Below, in pieces: positions 20,883-32,875 of a stretch of 64,000 bases of DNA (positions are counted from its first letter, which is position 1; each line of letters starts with the position of its first letter). The notes beneath the pieces were generated by a model that was given only the letters and a program-made list of their open reading frames with translations, did no database searches and was not told the origin of the DNA. The translations under genes and the position numbers were made by a program. The stretch is from Hirundichthys speculiger (lineage: Eukaryota > Chordata > Actinopteri > Beloniformes > Exocoetidae). The stretch spans positions 1 to 64,000 of the forward strand of contig JAGFBZ010000006.1 of NCBI GenBank assembly GCA_018398805.1. Direction: 5' to 3'.

Positions 20883-22159
20883 TAACACAAGCAAATAAAA
20901 CATTAAATGGAATGGAGTATAAACTTATATACATGTATGCTGGGATGTATGGATGGACGTGTGTGTACATGTGTGTATGTGAGAGAGAAACTAAATTCGC
21001 TTCTAGTGCGAGGAGAATTCCAAGATAGCGGAGGAGGTCACGTGGTGACTTCGTGCCTCACCAAGATGGCCGCCACCTCACACGACTAACGGAAAATTGT
21101 TAGTAAAGGAAAGGAAAGGAAAAGACAGAATAAAATCAACAAAGCTAGAATGTTTCATGGCGGCGACAAGCAAACAGCAACTCTGTTTTTTTCCTACTGA
21201 TGCAGCGATGTGAAGCCACTTTACCAAGCTGTTCTGATTTTGAACTGGGAACCGAGGGTGGGGATGCTTTTCACAATTAAAAAAAAAATAAATCAAAGCA
21301 ATTTAGTTACGACAGGACCGATGGTCCGGTTTGAAGTATGTGTGACACACAAGAAAAGGGAATTTGAAAACACTAAACTAAGCTCCGCCCAGAAACAAAA
21401 GCCTCTTATGTGGATCGCTCAGGAAGCGATCAATTGGTGTTGTGAGATCCGTGGAACTGGTTTGATGACCCAGGATAGGCAGTATAGGGCAGGTTTGAAC
21501 GTACACTCCGCTGGTATCCAGGAGCGGCTCTTCTCCTCTTTCTCTCTTTGTGGTCAACTGAGAGATGCTGCGTTATGCAGCAACGGCAGCCAGGCTGTCT
21601 ACCTTCCCGGTTCGTCTGAGGCCGGTCAGGTGTCCGAGGCGCACGGGTGATTCCGTCATTTCTTTTTCGTATGTTGCGGGCTCACTCCGTAGGTGCGTCA
21701 TCGCGACAAGACGTGTGCTTGTCCTTCCAACCATACGGGAACTTCTCAAAAGGGATACCGGGAAATGTAGGCCTTTGGCTTATTTACCTTCCTGGAGCAG
21801 GCCAGAGAGATGTTGTTAAGGTAGACGAGGTCAGAGAGAGAGAAAGGAGGGAACTGGTATTTATGTGAGGGGATGCGATCAGCCTTTGGCAGGGATCCCT
21901 GCTGTGTAGTGGGGATCCTTGGTCAGTCAGAGTGTGACATCACTCTCACACCTTGTCTAGTTTTATTGCAGAAAGGCGTGAAGAGGATCCAAAGTAGTGT
22001 GAGACACACAAGAAGTTGCAGAACAGCAAAGCAGCATCTGTCTGAGAGAAAACAGTAGGACAATAAAAGCTGTTGAACTGTCAAGTTATTGAACTTTATC
22101 TCTTTCTGTGTTGATTCAGAGATCCCAAGCAGCAAAAAATGATATGTTGTTAGATTTCA
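20883..22159. other. No gene recognised
   Basis: Contains scattered short open frames on both strands without protein-like character. An AATAAA-type signal lies near 22063. It may be an old LTR-type element, but no paired ends or primer site were found. Confidence 0.3.
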
Positions 22160-22950
22160 ATATCAATTTCAAAATACTTTATTAATCCCCCAAGGGGGAA
22201 ATTCTAGGGGTGTACTAGGGGAGCTGCTCTTGTCCAGCGCTCCTTTTCATGCCAGGTCCTTGGTCCGAGTGCTAACTCCAGTTAACCGCCGTTAACAGCC
22301 GTTAAAACAGTTAACAGCCGTTAGAACCAGTATATCTCCATAATGATGACAAGTGAGATATCTACAGGTCAGAGGAGGAAACACCGATGAACCAGACCGT
22401 CTCCACTGGAAAGACCGAGCTCCATTCAGTCCGGCGAGTGACGGAGCCGACTGTCCCATAGCCCGGTTCATCATGTGGACCGGACCAGGCCGTTGTTGTC
22501 TCCCCCGGCGGTGCTGGGCCCCACCAGGTCACCAGACGGCCCCTACCAGGTCAGCTGACCCATCCGGCGTGTAGACTGCTGGACGGGGGCACGTAGCACG
22601 CTGCTACGTCGGGGGCTCCCGTCCCGGCTCCGTGCCGGTGCAGCCTGGATCCAGTGGCGGTGGTTGCCGCGGGTAGCAGTTCAGGACTACTTAGCTTAGC
22701 TTTCCCAAACCAGCCTCCAGCGACACCGTCCATGTCCGCGGCGGCAGGTCTTCACCAGCCGCAAGAGGACCGATCCGCCCCCTGCAGACAGTATGTCGAC
22801 ACCCGACCGCAGATCACCACAAACCAGGCACAAACTGGAGCATCCAGCGTCGCAGGGATAAATCCCGGAGCAGCAGCGAGAAGCCTCCATGCCAGGCGTC
22901 GTCATGATGACATCCATGAATTCGTTAGATGAAGTGTGTACTGAAGTTGT
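22160..22950 (-). mobile_element. LINE 3' end (minus strand) with GC-rich UTR
   Basis: Bases 22163-22205 (aaaatactttattaatccccc followed by aagggggaaattc) are the reverse complement of a CR1-group LINE 3' terminus. The adjacent 700 bp are GC-rich without coding signal and may be its 3' UTR or a separate element. Short tandem gccgttaac motifs occur at 22285-22323. Confidence 0.5.
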
Positions 22951-22979
22951 CTTTGATAGTTTCTTTTACAGAGGAGCAG

Positions 22980-23600
22980 GATCAGGGCCGGACTGGGAGA
23001 CTTTTTCAGGCCAGGAGTCAGTCATGTAACCAGGCCACCCTGGCCTTGCCCACACGTGCACGTTCACGCCCACACCTACATGCATTGGCACGCATGTACA
23101 CGAACACACACAAACACACACACACACACACACTGCATTCCAAATAGAAGTTCAAATATGGGACCTATGTACAAACTAAGTTAGGAATATACAGTAACTT
23201 TTGTGTTTGGGGCCGGGCTGAATAAACTTGTCAATTTACGGCATTTGGCCGCATCCTCCTCCAGTGCCTCTCTTTTTTTCTGTCTCTCCCTCTCGGCACG
23301 CCTTTTCTTTTTCTTTTTACTCGGGTTGGGGTCAATGGTTTAGTCAAAGCCTCGACTCTTCCTCTCTGCTACACACACAGCGCGACTGCAGCATCAGTGT
23401 CACACTCCCCCCTTCCTCCGCACGCTGTCTGTGCGGTTGACACGGACTGTTGGGGCGGGTGTTAATCAAAACAAACCAATCGCCTTGTCCTCCTCACATG
23501 CTACTGGCCTGAAATCTGAAGTTGCTGCTATACGCATGCGCAGTCAACTCGGGTAGGAAGATATTATGGGTAGGAAGAAATTTCACAACACCGGAAACAT
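22980..23600. other. Non-coding; possible hAT end and (CA)n microsatellite
   Basis: Bases 22983-22997 (cagggccggactggg) resemble a hAT terminus. A (CA)n tract runs about 23101-23131. No gene seen. Confidence 0.4.
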
Positions 23601-23601
23601 A

Positions 23602-24570
23602 TTGCCAAATGTACTATAATTATCTTATCGGTACGATAATTTAACCATTTGTACGATGTACGATCAATATTTGTAAAAAAAACAAAAAAACAAATAAACA
23701 AACAAAAAAAGTGTACGATAATTTCGTAAAAAGCTTTTATGCAACAAACTGATGGGTTATTTTATTGTGAAGCAGCCATAGGAAGGGAAATGTGTTCATG
23801 TCGTGTCACAAGTCATCGTGAGTGGAAGGTGGCTATAGTGCGTCAAAAGCGGGAGGGGGCCAACTCCTGCGATGCTAATGCTAACGCTCGGTGACGTCAT
23901 CAACCTGTCCAGAAAGAAGGTCCTTCAACGTCGACTACACTGTAATTTCATTTCTATCAAACTGATTTCACATTACTGCACTGTATTTAGTTTATAATCA
24001 GGACAGGGCAGTTGTAGCACTAGGGATAGTTACCAGCCTAATTCTGATTATTTGTTTCATAGGATGAAGAAATGCAGTCCAAAAGGGGAGGAATAACCCA
24101 TTGAAGATCAGCACATCACAAATCTGTATCAAAAAAAGCTCAGAAAGTAAAAAATTGACTTAAAAAGACTGAATGTTCAGATCAGTTCAATTTAGTCCAC
24201 AGAGACTGTTGACAGTGTTGGATTTATCATTTTTATTTCATTTACATTTAAATGTATTTTTGATACACATCAAGGTTATTTTTATTTCATTGCTGAATGG
24301 TAATTAAAACCTTGGACTGATTTATAAACAGTTTTGTTATTCAACTGTAACATTATATTATAGTTTACCGGTAAATTCACAGACTAGTTGTTGCTGCCCT
24401 CTTGTGGTTGGAAATACTAACAACTCCTGTCACTACAATAAAGACCAAACACAGGCAAAGAACATGTAATCTGGGCTGCGTCATGGTTGGATTTAGTGGA
24501 CCATAGTTTGGCCTAAAATACGATAATTTTGGGATCTCTGTACGATAATTTCATTTTCACCATCTGGCAA
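23602..24570. mobile_element. DNA transposon with ttgccagatg-type ends
   Basis: The left end ttgccaaatg and the right end catctggcaa are inverted repeats with one mismatch, and tacgataatt motifs occur just inside both ends (23618-23660 and 24521-24550). About 970 bp, no open transposase. Superfamily uncertain. Confidence 0.5.
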
Positions 24571-24589
24571 CATTTTCTGTCGTCATTCT

Positions 24590-25035
24590 GAAACTTTGGA
24601 CTGAGCTGTCTCTGAACATCAGACAGACTAACTCATTTCCTGTTTTTAAATCCTCTCTGGAAACGTCTTTATTCTCCTTGGATATAAACTCACTTTAAAA
24701 CAATGCATTTATTGTCTTTATTTTTCAACGCGTTTAATGTTTCCTGTGTTTCAGCAGACTCTAATCTGCAGCAGGTGGACCCGCTCTTTTAGGTTATTTT
24801 ATCTTCTGTTATTTTGTCTTTCCTCCAGCCAGGCTGACCCACTCCTGTTCCTACAGCCCTTTTATCTTCTATTTGATCTTTTTATTCCTTGGCTTTGAAC
24901 CCAGTTTTGTCATGTTGACCTTTATTGTTCTTCATTTTATTTACTTTTTCGTTCCTATTTTATTGTTATATTGTTGTGTCCAGCCGTCTGGTCAGCTGTG
25001 CTGTTTTTAAAATGCTTTATCAATAACGTTGGGTT
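24590..25035 (+). mobile_element. L2-like LINE 3' end
   Basis: A degraded C-terminal RT tail can be read at 24593-24690 (LSLNIRQTNSFPVFKSSLETSLF), followed by a T-rich 3' UTR ending aaaatgctttatcaataacgttgg. The conserved C-terminal block and tail match fish L2-type LINEs. Confidence 0.6.
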
Positions 25036-25338
25036 GAGGACACATTCACCCTTCACATTCCCACAAAAAAAGTGCTACAAGATTAAATTGCATATATATA
25101 TATACTAGATGGTTTTGCTAGATAATGGCACTAACCATGTAATTTCCATTAGTGTTGGTCTTCAGTAAATGTCATATTTATCTTTTTAAAACATCTTTGA
25201 ACATAATTTTTCCAGACCATATACTGTATTTTTGTATTTCATATCCATCTCCTGCTGTTAATCCTACTGCATCTCTTAGGTAGCTCCTGTGTTTTACTGT
25301 GTCTGTTTGTTGCTGTGGACACTTGATTGTCTTTTATT
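25036..25338. other. Nothing recognised
   Basis: AT-rich sequence with a short (TA)n near 25092-25103. No gene or repeat identified. Confidence 0.3.
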
Positions 25339-26101
25339 TTACTGAAGACATCTGACCAGATAATTGTGCTCCATAGACTTCTTCTCCTCAAACATGAACT
25401 CACATTCGTGGGTGTCTGATCTCTGGGCCACTGCCATGTTGGACGACAGTCTGCTGTTACAGGAAGCTTTGAAAGAGGAGACAAACATCTCAAAAGTCAT
25501 CCAGACGAATAATCTGAAAGCCACCAACAATTCATGTTTAACTTCGTCTCCATAGACAAGGATTTAGTTGGAAACAGCAAAAGAGCCGGATGGCTGATGA
25601 CAACAGATGACCACATGAATAAATGTCAATATTTGATTCTTCAACTACATTAGCTTGTGTATTATAGCTGATTAAAGAACAGATACTCAACTGATCATTC
25701 AGAGGCTGGAAGTCCTGGTCGAGGACTTGCAGCTGTATATAATTTTTTTAATTATATACACAAAGAAATGTAGGATAAATACAGGGTTCCTATTGCACGT
25801 GGCTGTGTGGTCAACTCACCTTCACAGGTTGTTGATGTCTGGGGCTCAGGTGCTGATGTGTCCCTTCATTCATGCTTGCTCTCTTCATAGCTGAACATGA
25901 TAAAAATATGACATGCATTCAAGAAAAAAGTAAATAAAAATTAAACCTGAATGAAGCATTTTTGAATGTTTTCATCTCTGAACATGGCAGATAAAGTCTG
26001 TAGTTTTCTGGATCTGTGAACCTCTCAGCCAGGATGGATTCCAGGTTTTGAACATCTTGATCCAGAAGGTCAGACCAGGCAGGCAGCCTCTGCAGAGTCA
26101 T
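25339..26101 (-). CDS. Possible small minus-strand gene, family unknown
   Basis: Three minus-strand segments look exon-like. (1) 26101 to about 25944: ATG, then a protein-like stretch with LPAWSDLLDQDVQNLESIL and ERFTDPENYRLYLPCSEMK, ending at ttcag|gtttaa. (2) 25890-25820: 71 nt between ttcag and gtgagt. (3) about 25470-25350: after cctgtaacag, a frame with HECEFMFEEKKSMEHNY and a stop. Phases do not join cleanly: exon 1 to exon 2 stops after eight codons. Either it is a short protein of about 59 residues or a decayed gene. I do not recognise the family. Confidence 0.35.
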
Positions 26102-26389
26102 TCTGGAGTCATACTGGACATTTGATCAACATTTCAGCACAGATGGAGGATTCAGGAAGTAGTGACGTCACCAGCAGTCTTCTGGAGTTTGGAATTGTTT
26201 TTTAGAAGAAAGACTTTGGCTTTTTATTAAATTCATAAATATAAATGTTCCTGAACAAGAACTGAATCTGAAGATATGTACAAGTCTGAAAATAAATGCG
26301 TGAGAAAGAAATGTTCAAGCGGAGACTTCAATGTTTCCTCCTCTCCTCTCTCTTTTTGACTGTAAACACTTCCTGCTCTTTTTTCTAAT

Positions 26390-26595
26390 TGACCAGAATC
26401 CAGCAATCTGCCTGGAGACACCTCGATGCAGGATGCTGATTGGTTGGAGCAGCTCATGTTTATTTTAATTTGTTTAAGTGGAGAAACAGAAAGTAAAAAC
26501 ACAGAGACAGAATCAGAGGATCAGGATCAAAGCCAGTCAACATGTTCTCCAGCTGATGTCCAGTTGTCCACTTCTACACCTGCTGATGAGTTCAG
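26390..26595 (+). pseudogene. Orphan MHC class I promoter and signal exon (copy A)
   Basis: Homologous to the 5' module of the MHC class I gene at 32 kb: tctgcctggagacacc, a gattggttg CCAAT-type box at 26438-26446, then the signal exon 26542-26595 ending tcag|gtacac. The exon is 54 nt instead of 58: four bases are missing after ATGTT, so the leader is out of frame and stops early. No alpha1-3 exon follows. The copy at 53971-54024 has the same lesion. Confidence 0.75.
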
Positions 26596-26739
26596 GTACA
26601 CAACTCCTGCTGGAAACAGCACATCTGCTTCTTTCTTTCTCTTTTTGTTCATAAAGCTTCATAGGTGTCTCAGTGAGTTGTATTCAGTCTAAATCCAGGA
26701 TGTTCAGCTTCATGAAGGCGTCTCTCTTTCAGCTGCAAG

Positions 26740-28016
26740 AAAAGTGTTTCTCAACGGGGGCGGTACCGCCCCCCCAGGGGTCGTTCTGAACCTTTAGGGG
26801 GGCGCTGGAAACGTCAGGGCTGAGAGGGGGGGCGCTCAGGCTCAAATGAGGGGTGCCACGCCTTGAGAACTTTATTTTAAACTTCCACGGTCTCCCAAGG
26901 TTTTTTTAATAGTGCAAATCTTTATGTTTCGATAAAATTGTTGTGCTCAGATTTCCTTTCAGAAAATAAAGCTGCTGTCTGAGACCAAAACCCCGAGTCT
27001 GCTGCTTCCATGACCCGGTAAAATCTGCTTTTCTCTCTAAGTCACAACCAGACTAGCAGAGCGGGATCGGTCGCCATAGTAACGCCCGTAAACACACAAC
27101 ACAGAGAAACCCCTTTCCAACACATTTATTAAACAACCAATGAAAACATACACAATCAAGACTACGTTATCACGTTTAATCACAAACATTTAGAGTAAAA
27201 TCAAAAATTGGTGCAAAACAAGAAAAAGTTCCGGCAGTACGATACTAATTACATAAATTATGGATTTATTCCATCACTGAGCAACGTACATCTGCAGATT
27301 TGCTGCTATGTGAGCAGGTGTTCTCCAATGAAGCCGTCGCGATTACAGGAGCATCTTTCTAAAAAACATCCAGATAAGGCATCTAAAGACTTACTGAACA
27401 GGGATTCAGCCAAACTCTCCACATGCAGACAAAATACCGAAACCGTCTGAACCTGGTGAGCTCTGGTGCAGTGAGGCTTAAACTCATGGCGGCGTGTCCA
27501 GACATGAAAAAGCTGGCAGCAGCCCACCAAGATCAGGGCTCCCACTAAAAATGAAGAGCAGCAGTTGTTCCCTTTTGTTAATAGTTTTTCTTTTTTTTTT
27601 CTCATTGCCAGGCCTCGTCAGTAGTCTACTCTGAAAATGACCATTTGAAATGTGTAAGGTGCATTAATTGACGCACGAGTGAAAACAGATTTTCAACAAA
27701 TTCTGCTGTGGTGGTATTTTTTCTTAGTTCTAAGAATTTATTTACAAATGTTGGGATGAATTCAAAAATCATAAAAGGTGGTGTGGCCTTTCTCTCTGTA
27801 GAAAGATCAATATGATTTAAATTCAGCCTCGCAGGTAAATCTCAGAAATTCAGCCTCACAGTCCAGAAGACTGAAGAAATTTCAGCCCAGTGCAACTAAA
27901 ATATTATAATATTATTTCCATATTATTTCAATTATTTCCATTTCCACAAATTAAAATCCATGCTAACATACACACACACATTTTTTTCATTTCATTTTTC
28001 ATTTTTTCCAGGGAAA

Positions 28017-28049
<33 letters not shown>

Positions 28050-28098
28050 TCATGGTGGCTCAGGGGGGCATTTGTTCGCAAAAAGAATAAGAACCACC
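26740..28098 (+). mobile_element. hAT element inserted in one of two duplicated segments
   Basis: Left end gtttctcaacgggggcggtac, right end aagaaccacc. The flanks 26705-26739 and 28101-28250 match a continuous stretch at 54130-54300, so the empty site survives there (agctgctagatc). Bases 27208-27450 encode the remnant of a BED-type finger region (RQYDTNYINYGF, MKPSRLQEHLSKKHPD), as in ZBED hAT transposases. A G31 tract lies at 28017-28047. Inactive. Confidence 0.8.
28017..28047 (+). repeat. G31 homopolymer
   Basis: Thirty-one consecutive G near the right end of the hAT element. The exact length is likely to be unreliable in assembly. Confidence 0.9.
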
Positions 28099-28249
28099 AT
28101 GCTAGATCATTCCAGAACTGACGCTGATCATGTTCATGTTCAGAGTTTGACATGAAATCTTCTTGAAGTCTTTCCTTCATTTCCTGATGCTATCTGCTCA
28201 CAATCTTTTTCTACATGCTGCTTTTTTTCTGTGTTGAGGCCTGTTGCAG

Positions 28250-28884
28250 CAGCTTCTTCCTGTTTCCATGTGACTTTGTGGCGCAGTTTCTGCCATAACT
28301 GTTATGTCTCAACTGCGCCGCCCCGTGGCTTCCATGTGAACTGCATCATGATCAGGATTCATTATCTCCATGTCCTCACATCCTCCTGTTTTTTCTTTCT
28401 TTTTCATCACAACTATCAGGATCTGACCCAGTGTCTCACTAAATGACCTGAAAATGAGGGAAGACCTTCTTCTTGGTGTAACTCAACATTTCTGTTGTTT
28501 GGAAACACATTTTTGTTATCATTTTCAGCATTTCTTTTTTATTCCTTTTTTGTTTTCATTGTCACTAAATGCTCCTTTAAATACAGCTCCTGTTCTAACT
28601 TGTCAAAGTTCAGAGCTGCTCCTCAACCAGCCTTCTTGTCTCGGAGACATACGTCCACTTGCTGTTCTGCTTGGAGACGTGAAGCTCTGTAGGACTCACA
28701 TTTCTTTCTTGTGTTTTGTTCTGAATGTCCATCTGTGGTTGCTCCTCTGCGTTGTCTCAGTCTGATTGTCTCTGTCTTTGCTTGTTTTGCTGTTTTCCTT
28801 TGACTGCATCAGAATCTTTCTGCTCCGTCTCCTCACCTGTCCATCAGGTGTCTGGACGACAGGATCTGGGCTGATCAGAAAGTC
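28250..28884. other. No gene recognised
   Basis: Pyrimidine-rich DNA with open frames of low complexity. It follows the duplicated segment shared with 54.2 kb and precedes Gypsy sequence. Confidence 0.35.
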
Positions 28885-30650
28885 CAGTTACTGGAGCTGG
28901 ATTCCAGAAAGCATCTTGTCTCCAGCCTGAAGTTTCTGAAGCCCTCTGGTTCTTTGATCAAAGTCTTCTTTCTGTTCCTGTGCTCTCGTTTCTAACGACT
29001 GCTGCTCTGTGTTAGAGACCATGGAAGGTTTCAACATTTGTGACGTTGTTGGAGGTCTGGTTGTCACACGTCCACCCATCAACAGCTGGGCTGCTGATGC
29101 TCTAGTGTCCTCTAAAGGTGGACTCCTCAGGTTCAGCAAAGACACATACGGATCTTTTCCATCTGCTTTAGTCTCTTTCAGCATGAGCTTTTTCTTTGTC
29201 CATCCATTCAGGACTGTCTCTGTGAGTTTAGTCAGCATTACATCTTTCTCGGTTTCTTTTTTGAATTCTTCTAATTTCTCTTTTGATACAGGTAAGTTAG
29301 AGATAAACATGTACAGTTGAGCTGCCGTCCTTATCAGGTGAGGAAGCTCTGGACATCTGCATCTGCCATGCACATCTGCTTTCCTGGCTTGTTCTGTACG
29401 TTCACTTTATATTTCTGCAGTCTCATGAAGAGTCTCTGTATTCTAGCTGGAGCACTGCTAAACGGCTTTTTCATTTTCACTTCAAGCTGTGTGATCTAAC
29501 TCCATATTCACTTCTTTTCCATCCAAGTACTGATGCAAACGTTCTGCCCCAAACACAGTTGCTAATATTTCATTTTCTATTTGCATGTATTGCTGTTCTG
29601 TTTCAGTGGATGTGATGCATGTGCAACGGGCTTGTCCTCTAGCAGTAGGACTGCACCAAGTCCAGTTTTGAAAGCATCAACTGAATTACAGGGACCCTTA
29701 CGTCATAGTATCTGAGCAAAGGAGCTTCAGTGAGCATTGTTTTCAATCTGTTGAATACATGCTGTTCCACATCTTTCCACTGCCAGGCCACATGGTCTCT
29801 GGTGAGTCCACGTAATGGCTCAGTGTGTTGGAAAATGTTTGGATTGAACTTTGCGAGGTACTTAACCATACCCTGAAATGACACCACATCTTTCAACATT
29901 CTGGTGTTGGTATTTTCTTTCCAGCCTCAATCTTGCTTTGATCTGGTTTCACCATCTTTTGTAAAGATATGACCCAGGTATTTGATTTCTTTCAGGCCCA
30001 CTTCACATTTTTCTTTCTTCAGCTTGAGGTTCTTGACTCTTCTTTCTCCAGTACTTGTCTCAGTCTGTCATCATGCTGTTCTTTTGTCTCACCACAGATT
30101 AAAAGCTCATCTGTGTACATCTCAATACCTTCAGTTCCTTCAAACAGTTTGTCTCACTGTCCTGTAGACCACTTCCAGAGCTGAGTTGATTCTAAGATCA
30201 AGACAGAGGAATCTATAAGACCTAAAGGAGTGTTGAACGTACAGCAGCGTCGTCTAACTTGAGTTGTCAAAAACCTGAACTTGTGTCCAGCACTGTGAAG
30301 TATTTGTCTTTTGACAGTCTTCAGGTGATTTCATCGATGGTCAGTAGTGGTAGGGTTTTCTCATTACAGCTGGACTGAGATCACGTGGATCTCAGCAGAT
30401 TCTTAGTTTCCCATTGGGCTTTTCCAGTCATAATTGGACTGACCCACTGTGGAGGCTCTTCCATTGTTGCGCTCACTTTCAATGTTTCCATTCTGTTCAC
30501 TTCTGTTTTTTAGTTTTTCTCTTAGAGTGACATGACTCTTCTTAGATGGGTGTACTTTTGGTTTCACTCTCTCATTGTGTTCTCCCTCTTGGCACCTGAT
30601 GTCCGCAAACACATCAGCATATTTTTGAATATATCCATGTCATGGCTTTT
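28885..30650 (-). mobile_element. Ty3/Gypsy pol relic
   Basis: Minus-strand pieces in order from the N-terminal side: a pre-RT region near 30612-30403, decayed RT (about 30400-29900, including the LGH-type and VRF-like blocks), the RT-RNase H connection 29899-29639 (FQGMVKYLAKFNPNI, PLRGLTRDHVAWQW, RLKTMLTEAPLLRYYD), and after an internal deletion the C-terminal integrase/linker region 29373-28888 (LPVSKEKLEEFKKETEKD, DPYVSLLNLRSPPLEDT, QLLMGGRV). No LTRs were recognised. Frameshifts and the missing integrase core mark it as dead. Confidence 0.75.
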
Positions 30651-31870
30651 ATTCAGTACCATCACTTTTGACATGTGGACAGTTGGACCCGCTCTACCAG
30701 TGTTGGGCAAGTTCACTTTCTACACAAACTAGTTATGTTCATAGTTCACAGAAATTAAAATGAACTAGTTCAGTCCATAGCTCATATTCAACATTTGGAA
30801 CGAGAGTTCACCATTCAAAAAAATGAACTAAATAGTTCAGTTTTAGTTCTTTTTTCTTATTCTTTTTCAATGTTGCTGAGAGCAATTATTTGTCAGTATG
30901 TAGGTGCAGGCATCACCACAAAACCTGACGTTGTTAATCAAACTGCATTTTTTATGTCCACTAACAGTCCATATGCACACAAAAAAATCAGCACCCAGGA
31001 GAGGAACAGCAGTCTTTGATGTAACAAAGTCCCATCTGAAACGCTGCCCCCAGAACAAAGGTCCATATACCTGGGGCCATCAGTGCAGATGGAGGAACCA
31101 TCAGCAACTTCCATGGGGGGGCCGTGACTATTGGTGACAGCAACAGCTGATGCTCATGGACACTAATGAGCACCAGCCCTGGGGTTTCCCTGCTGAAACT
31201 GCACGGGGAACAACATGGAGCCAGGAGACAGCTGCTGATGAGAAGTTGCTGCAGCAACGAGTATGGAGTCATCTAGAGATGCAGCGGTGGTGTCTGCTGG
31301 AAGGAGCACGGCCACACGGTGACACCGCTGAGCTAAAAGGACACAGGCTGAGAAGGGAGAAAGTGTGTTGTAGCCATAGAGCTGGTTTCCAGTTCAGCAG
31401 CTGGCTCCAGCTAAAATAAAAGCTTGACCCCAGTCAGAGTCCATGTTCAAAGACAGGCAGGGCCACCAGGGAACCTGGAGATAAACCCACTGGAGACTCA
31501 CGGTAGCAGCCCACTCTGAACCCACATGGGTCCAGAAATCAGTGCTGTCTGGGTTATGAGTGTCTGACCGTGTCTGACCGTTAATCATGAGCATCATGAA
31601 CAATAACAGCATCATAACTAATGTCTTCTCTGGGTGATGCTCTCCTGTTGGTCACATGAACACACACAAGTTTCTCAGCAGACATTAAATGACCTTTGTG
31701 ATGCTGTATCTACTGGGAATGTTCTCAGGACAGCTGGTGCCATGGCTCTCCATAGAAGTGTCTCAGTCAACCATCATCATGGAGATTCCAGTCTGGAGAG
31801 CAGACTGGTCCTGCAGAAACAAACATGTCTGGTTGGACTTTGATTCTTCTCTCTCTGAGTGACGGTTTAG
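30651..31870. other. Mostly unannotated; one transposon end
   Basis: Bases 30698-30720 (ccagtgttgggcaagttc) with repeats of gaactagtt/aactagttc resemble the terminus of a widespread fish DNA transposon. The remainder up to the MHC promoter shows no gene or known repeat. Confidence 0.4.
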
Positions 31871-31879
31871 TCACGCGTC

Positions 31880-32045
31880 CCTGCTCTTCTTTTTTCTGAT
31901 TGGTCAGAATCCTGAAATCTGCCTGGAGACACCTTGGTGAGGGATGGTGATTTGCTCCAGCTGCTCAGGTCTTCTATCAGCTGAGAGACAGTAAAGAACC
32001 CGTGAAGGAAACAGACGTCCAGGATCGATCAACAAACGAATCAAT
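31880..32045 (+). promoter_or_regulatory. Promoter and 5' UTR of MHC class I gene 1
   Basis: This module recurs upstream of other signal exons in the window. Shared elements: ttctgattggtcagaatc with an inverted CCAAT (Y-box-like) at 31898-31906, tctgcctggagacacc at 31919-31934, and an A-rich stretch with cagtaaag near 31990. Y-box CCAAT motifs are usual in MHC class I promoters. An X box was not convincingly seen. Confidence 0.5.
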
Positions 32046-32103
32046 ATGATTGTTTTCCAGCTGATGTCTGCTTCTCTGGTCCTCCACCTGGTGATGTGTT
32101 CAG
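32046..32103 (+). CDS. MHC class I gene 1, signal-peptide exon
   Basis: A 58-nt exon from ATG 32046 to tcag|gtacgtc encodes a 19-residue hydrophobic leader (start MIVFQLMSASLVLHL) and ends in phase 1. It joins in frame to the exon at 34699, whose first residues are GSGRHSLW. The minus-strand MHC gene has a leader of the same length and phase. The 2.6-kb intron holds a hAT element and a minisatellite. Confidence 0.8.
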
Positions 32104-32875
32104 GTACGTCAATCCTGCTGGAAACATCTTTTTTCCATTAAACTGAGCAGATAGAATATCAACTAGGACATTAACAGTCCAGAACAACCAGCAAGGTTCT
32201 GTTTCAGACAGCAGGTTCAGTCCAAACTCTGGCTCTGTTGAACCTGAACTCTGGGAAACTCTGACTTCTCCGTTTCTCAGTGAGGTCACTTCAGTGGTAG
32301 CTGTGGCTCATCGGTGGTTTCTACACCTTCTTTTCATTTCGTTTTCACTTCTTCACTTGTCACAGATGTCATAATCATCAAAGAAGAATTCCTCAGAACC
32401 TTCAGGCAGCCTCCATGATTCAGCAGTTGATATCATGAATGATCCAGATTACTTTTTACAGCATCCTGCTTCCACCTCTGTGAGTGAAGACCTGTTCCTG
32501 CAGGACTTCCAGAGTGGTTGGATGTGTTGATGATCGAGGCTCCTTGAAGGATCTTCCCTCTGTTTGTTACAGTGAGAATAAACCAGAAACTACAGAGAAT
32601 AAACTATGAATATATGAGAATAAACAGTGAGAATAAACTACGTTTGTTACAGTGAGAATGAACCAGTTAGTGACATTCCCGTCACCTGTCTGAAATATGT
32701 TTTTAGACTTCATCTTCAGCTGCTTCAAAGCTGCAAAGCTATTTTTTGTTAGTTTTTCTCCAGCCGTTAATATTTAAACTGCTGTCGCCGCAGTCGTCTA
32801 CGTTTCTGCAGAAAACCACATGACTGTTGGAGAAGATCTGATTCAATGAAGAAGGGTGTTAACATGTGTTCTCAA

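Noticed and set aside
21210..21650. 146-codon plus-strand frame
   Set aside because: No domain, no splice or start context, and several equally long frames overlap it.
22353..22932. GC-rich region suggesting a CpG-island promoter or first exon
   Set aside because: No open frame with splice sites and no protein-like composition; it directly abuts a LINE 3' terminus, so it is more likely element UTR.
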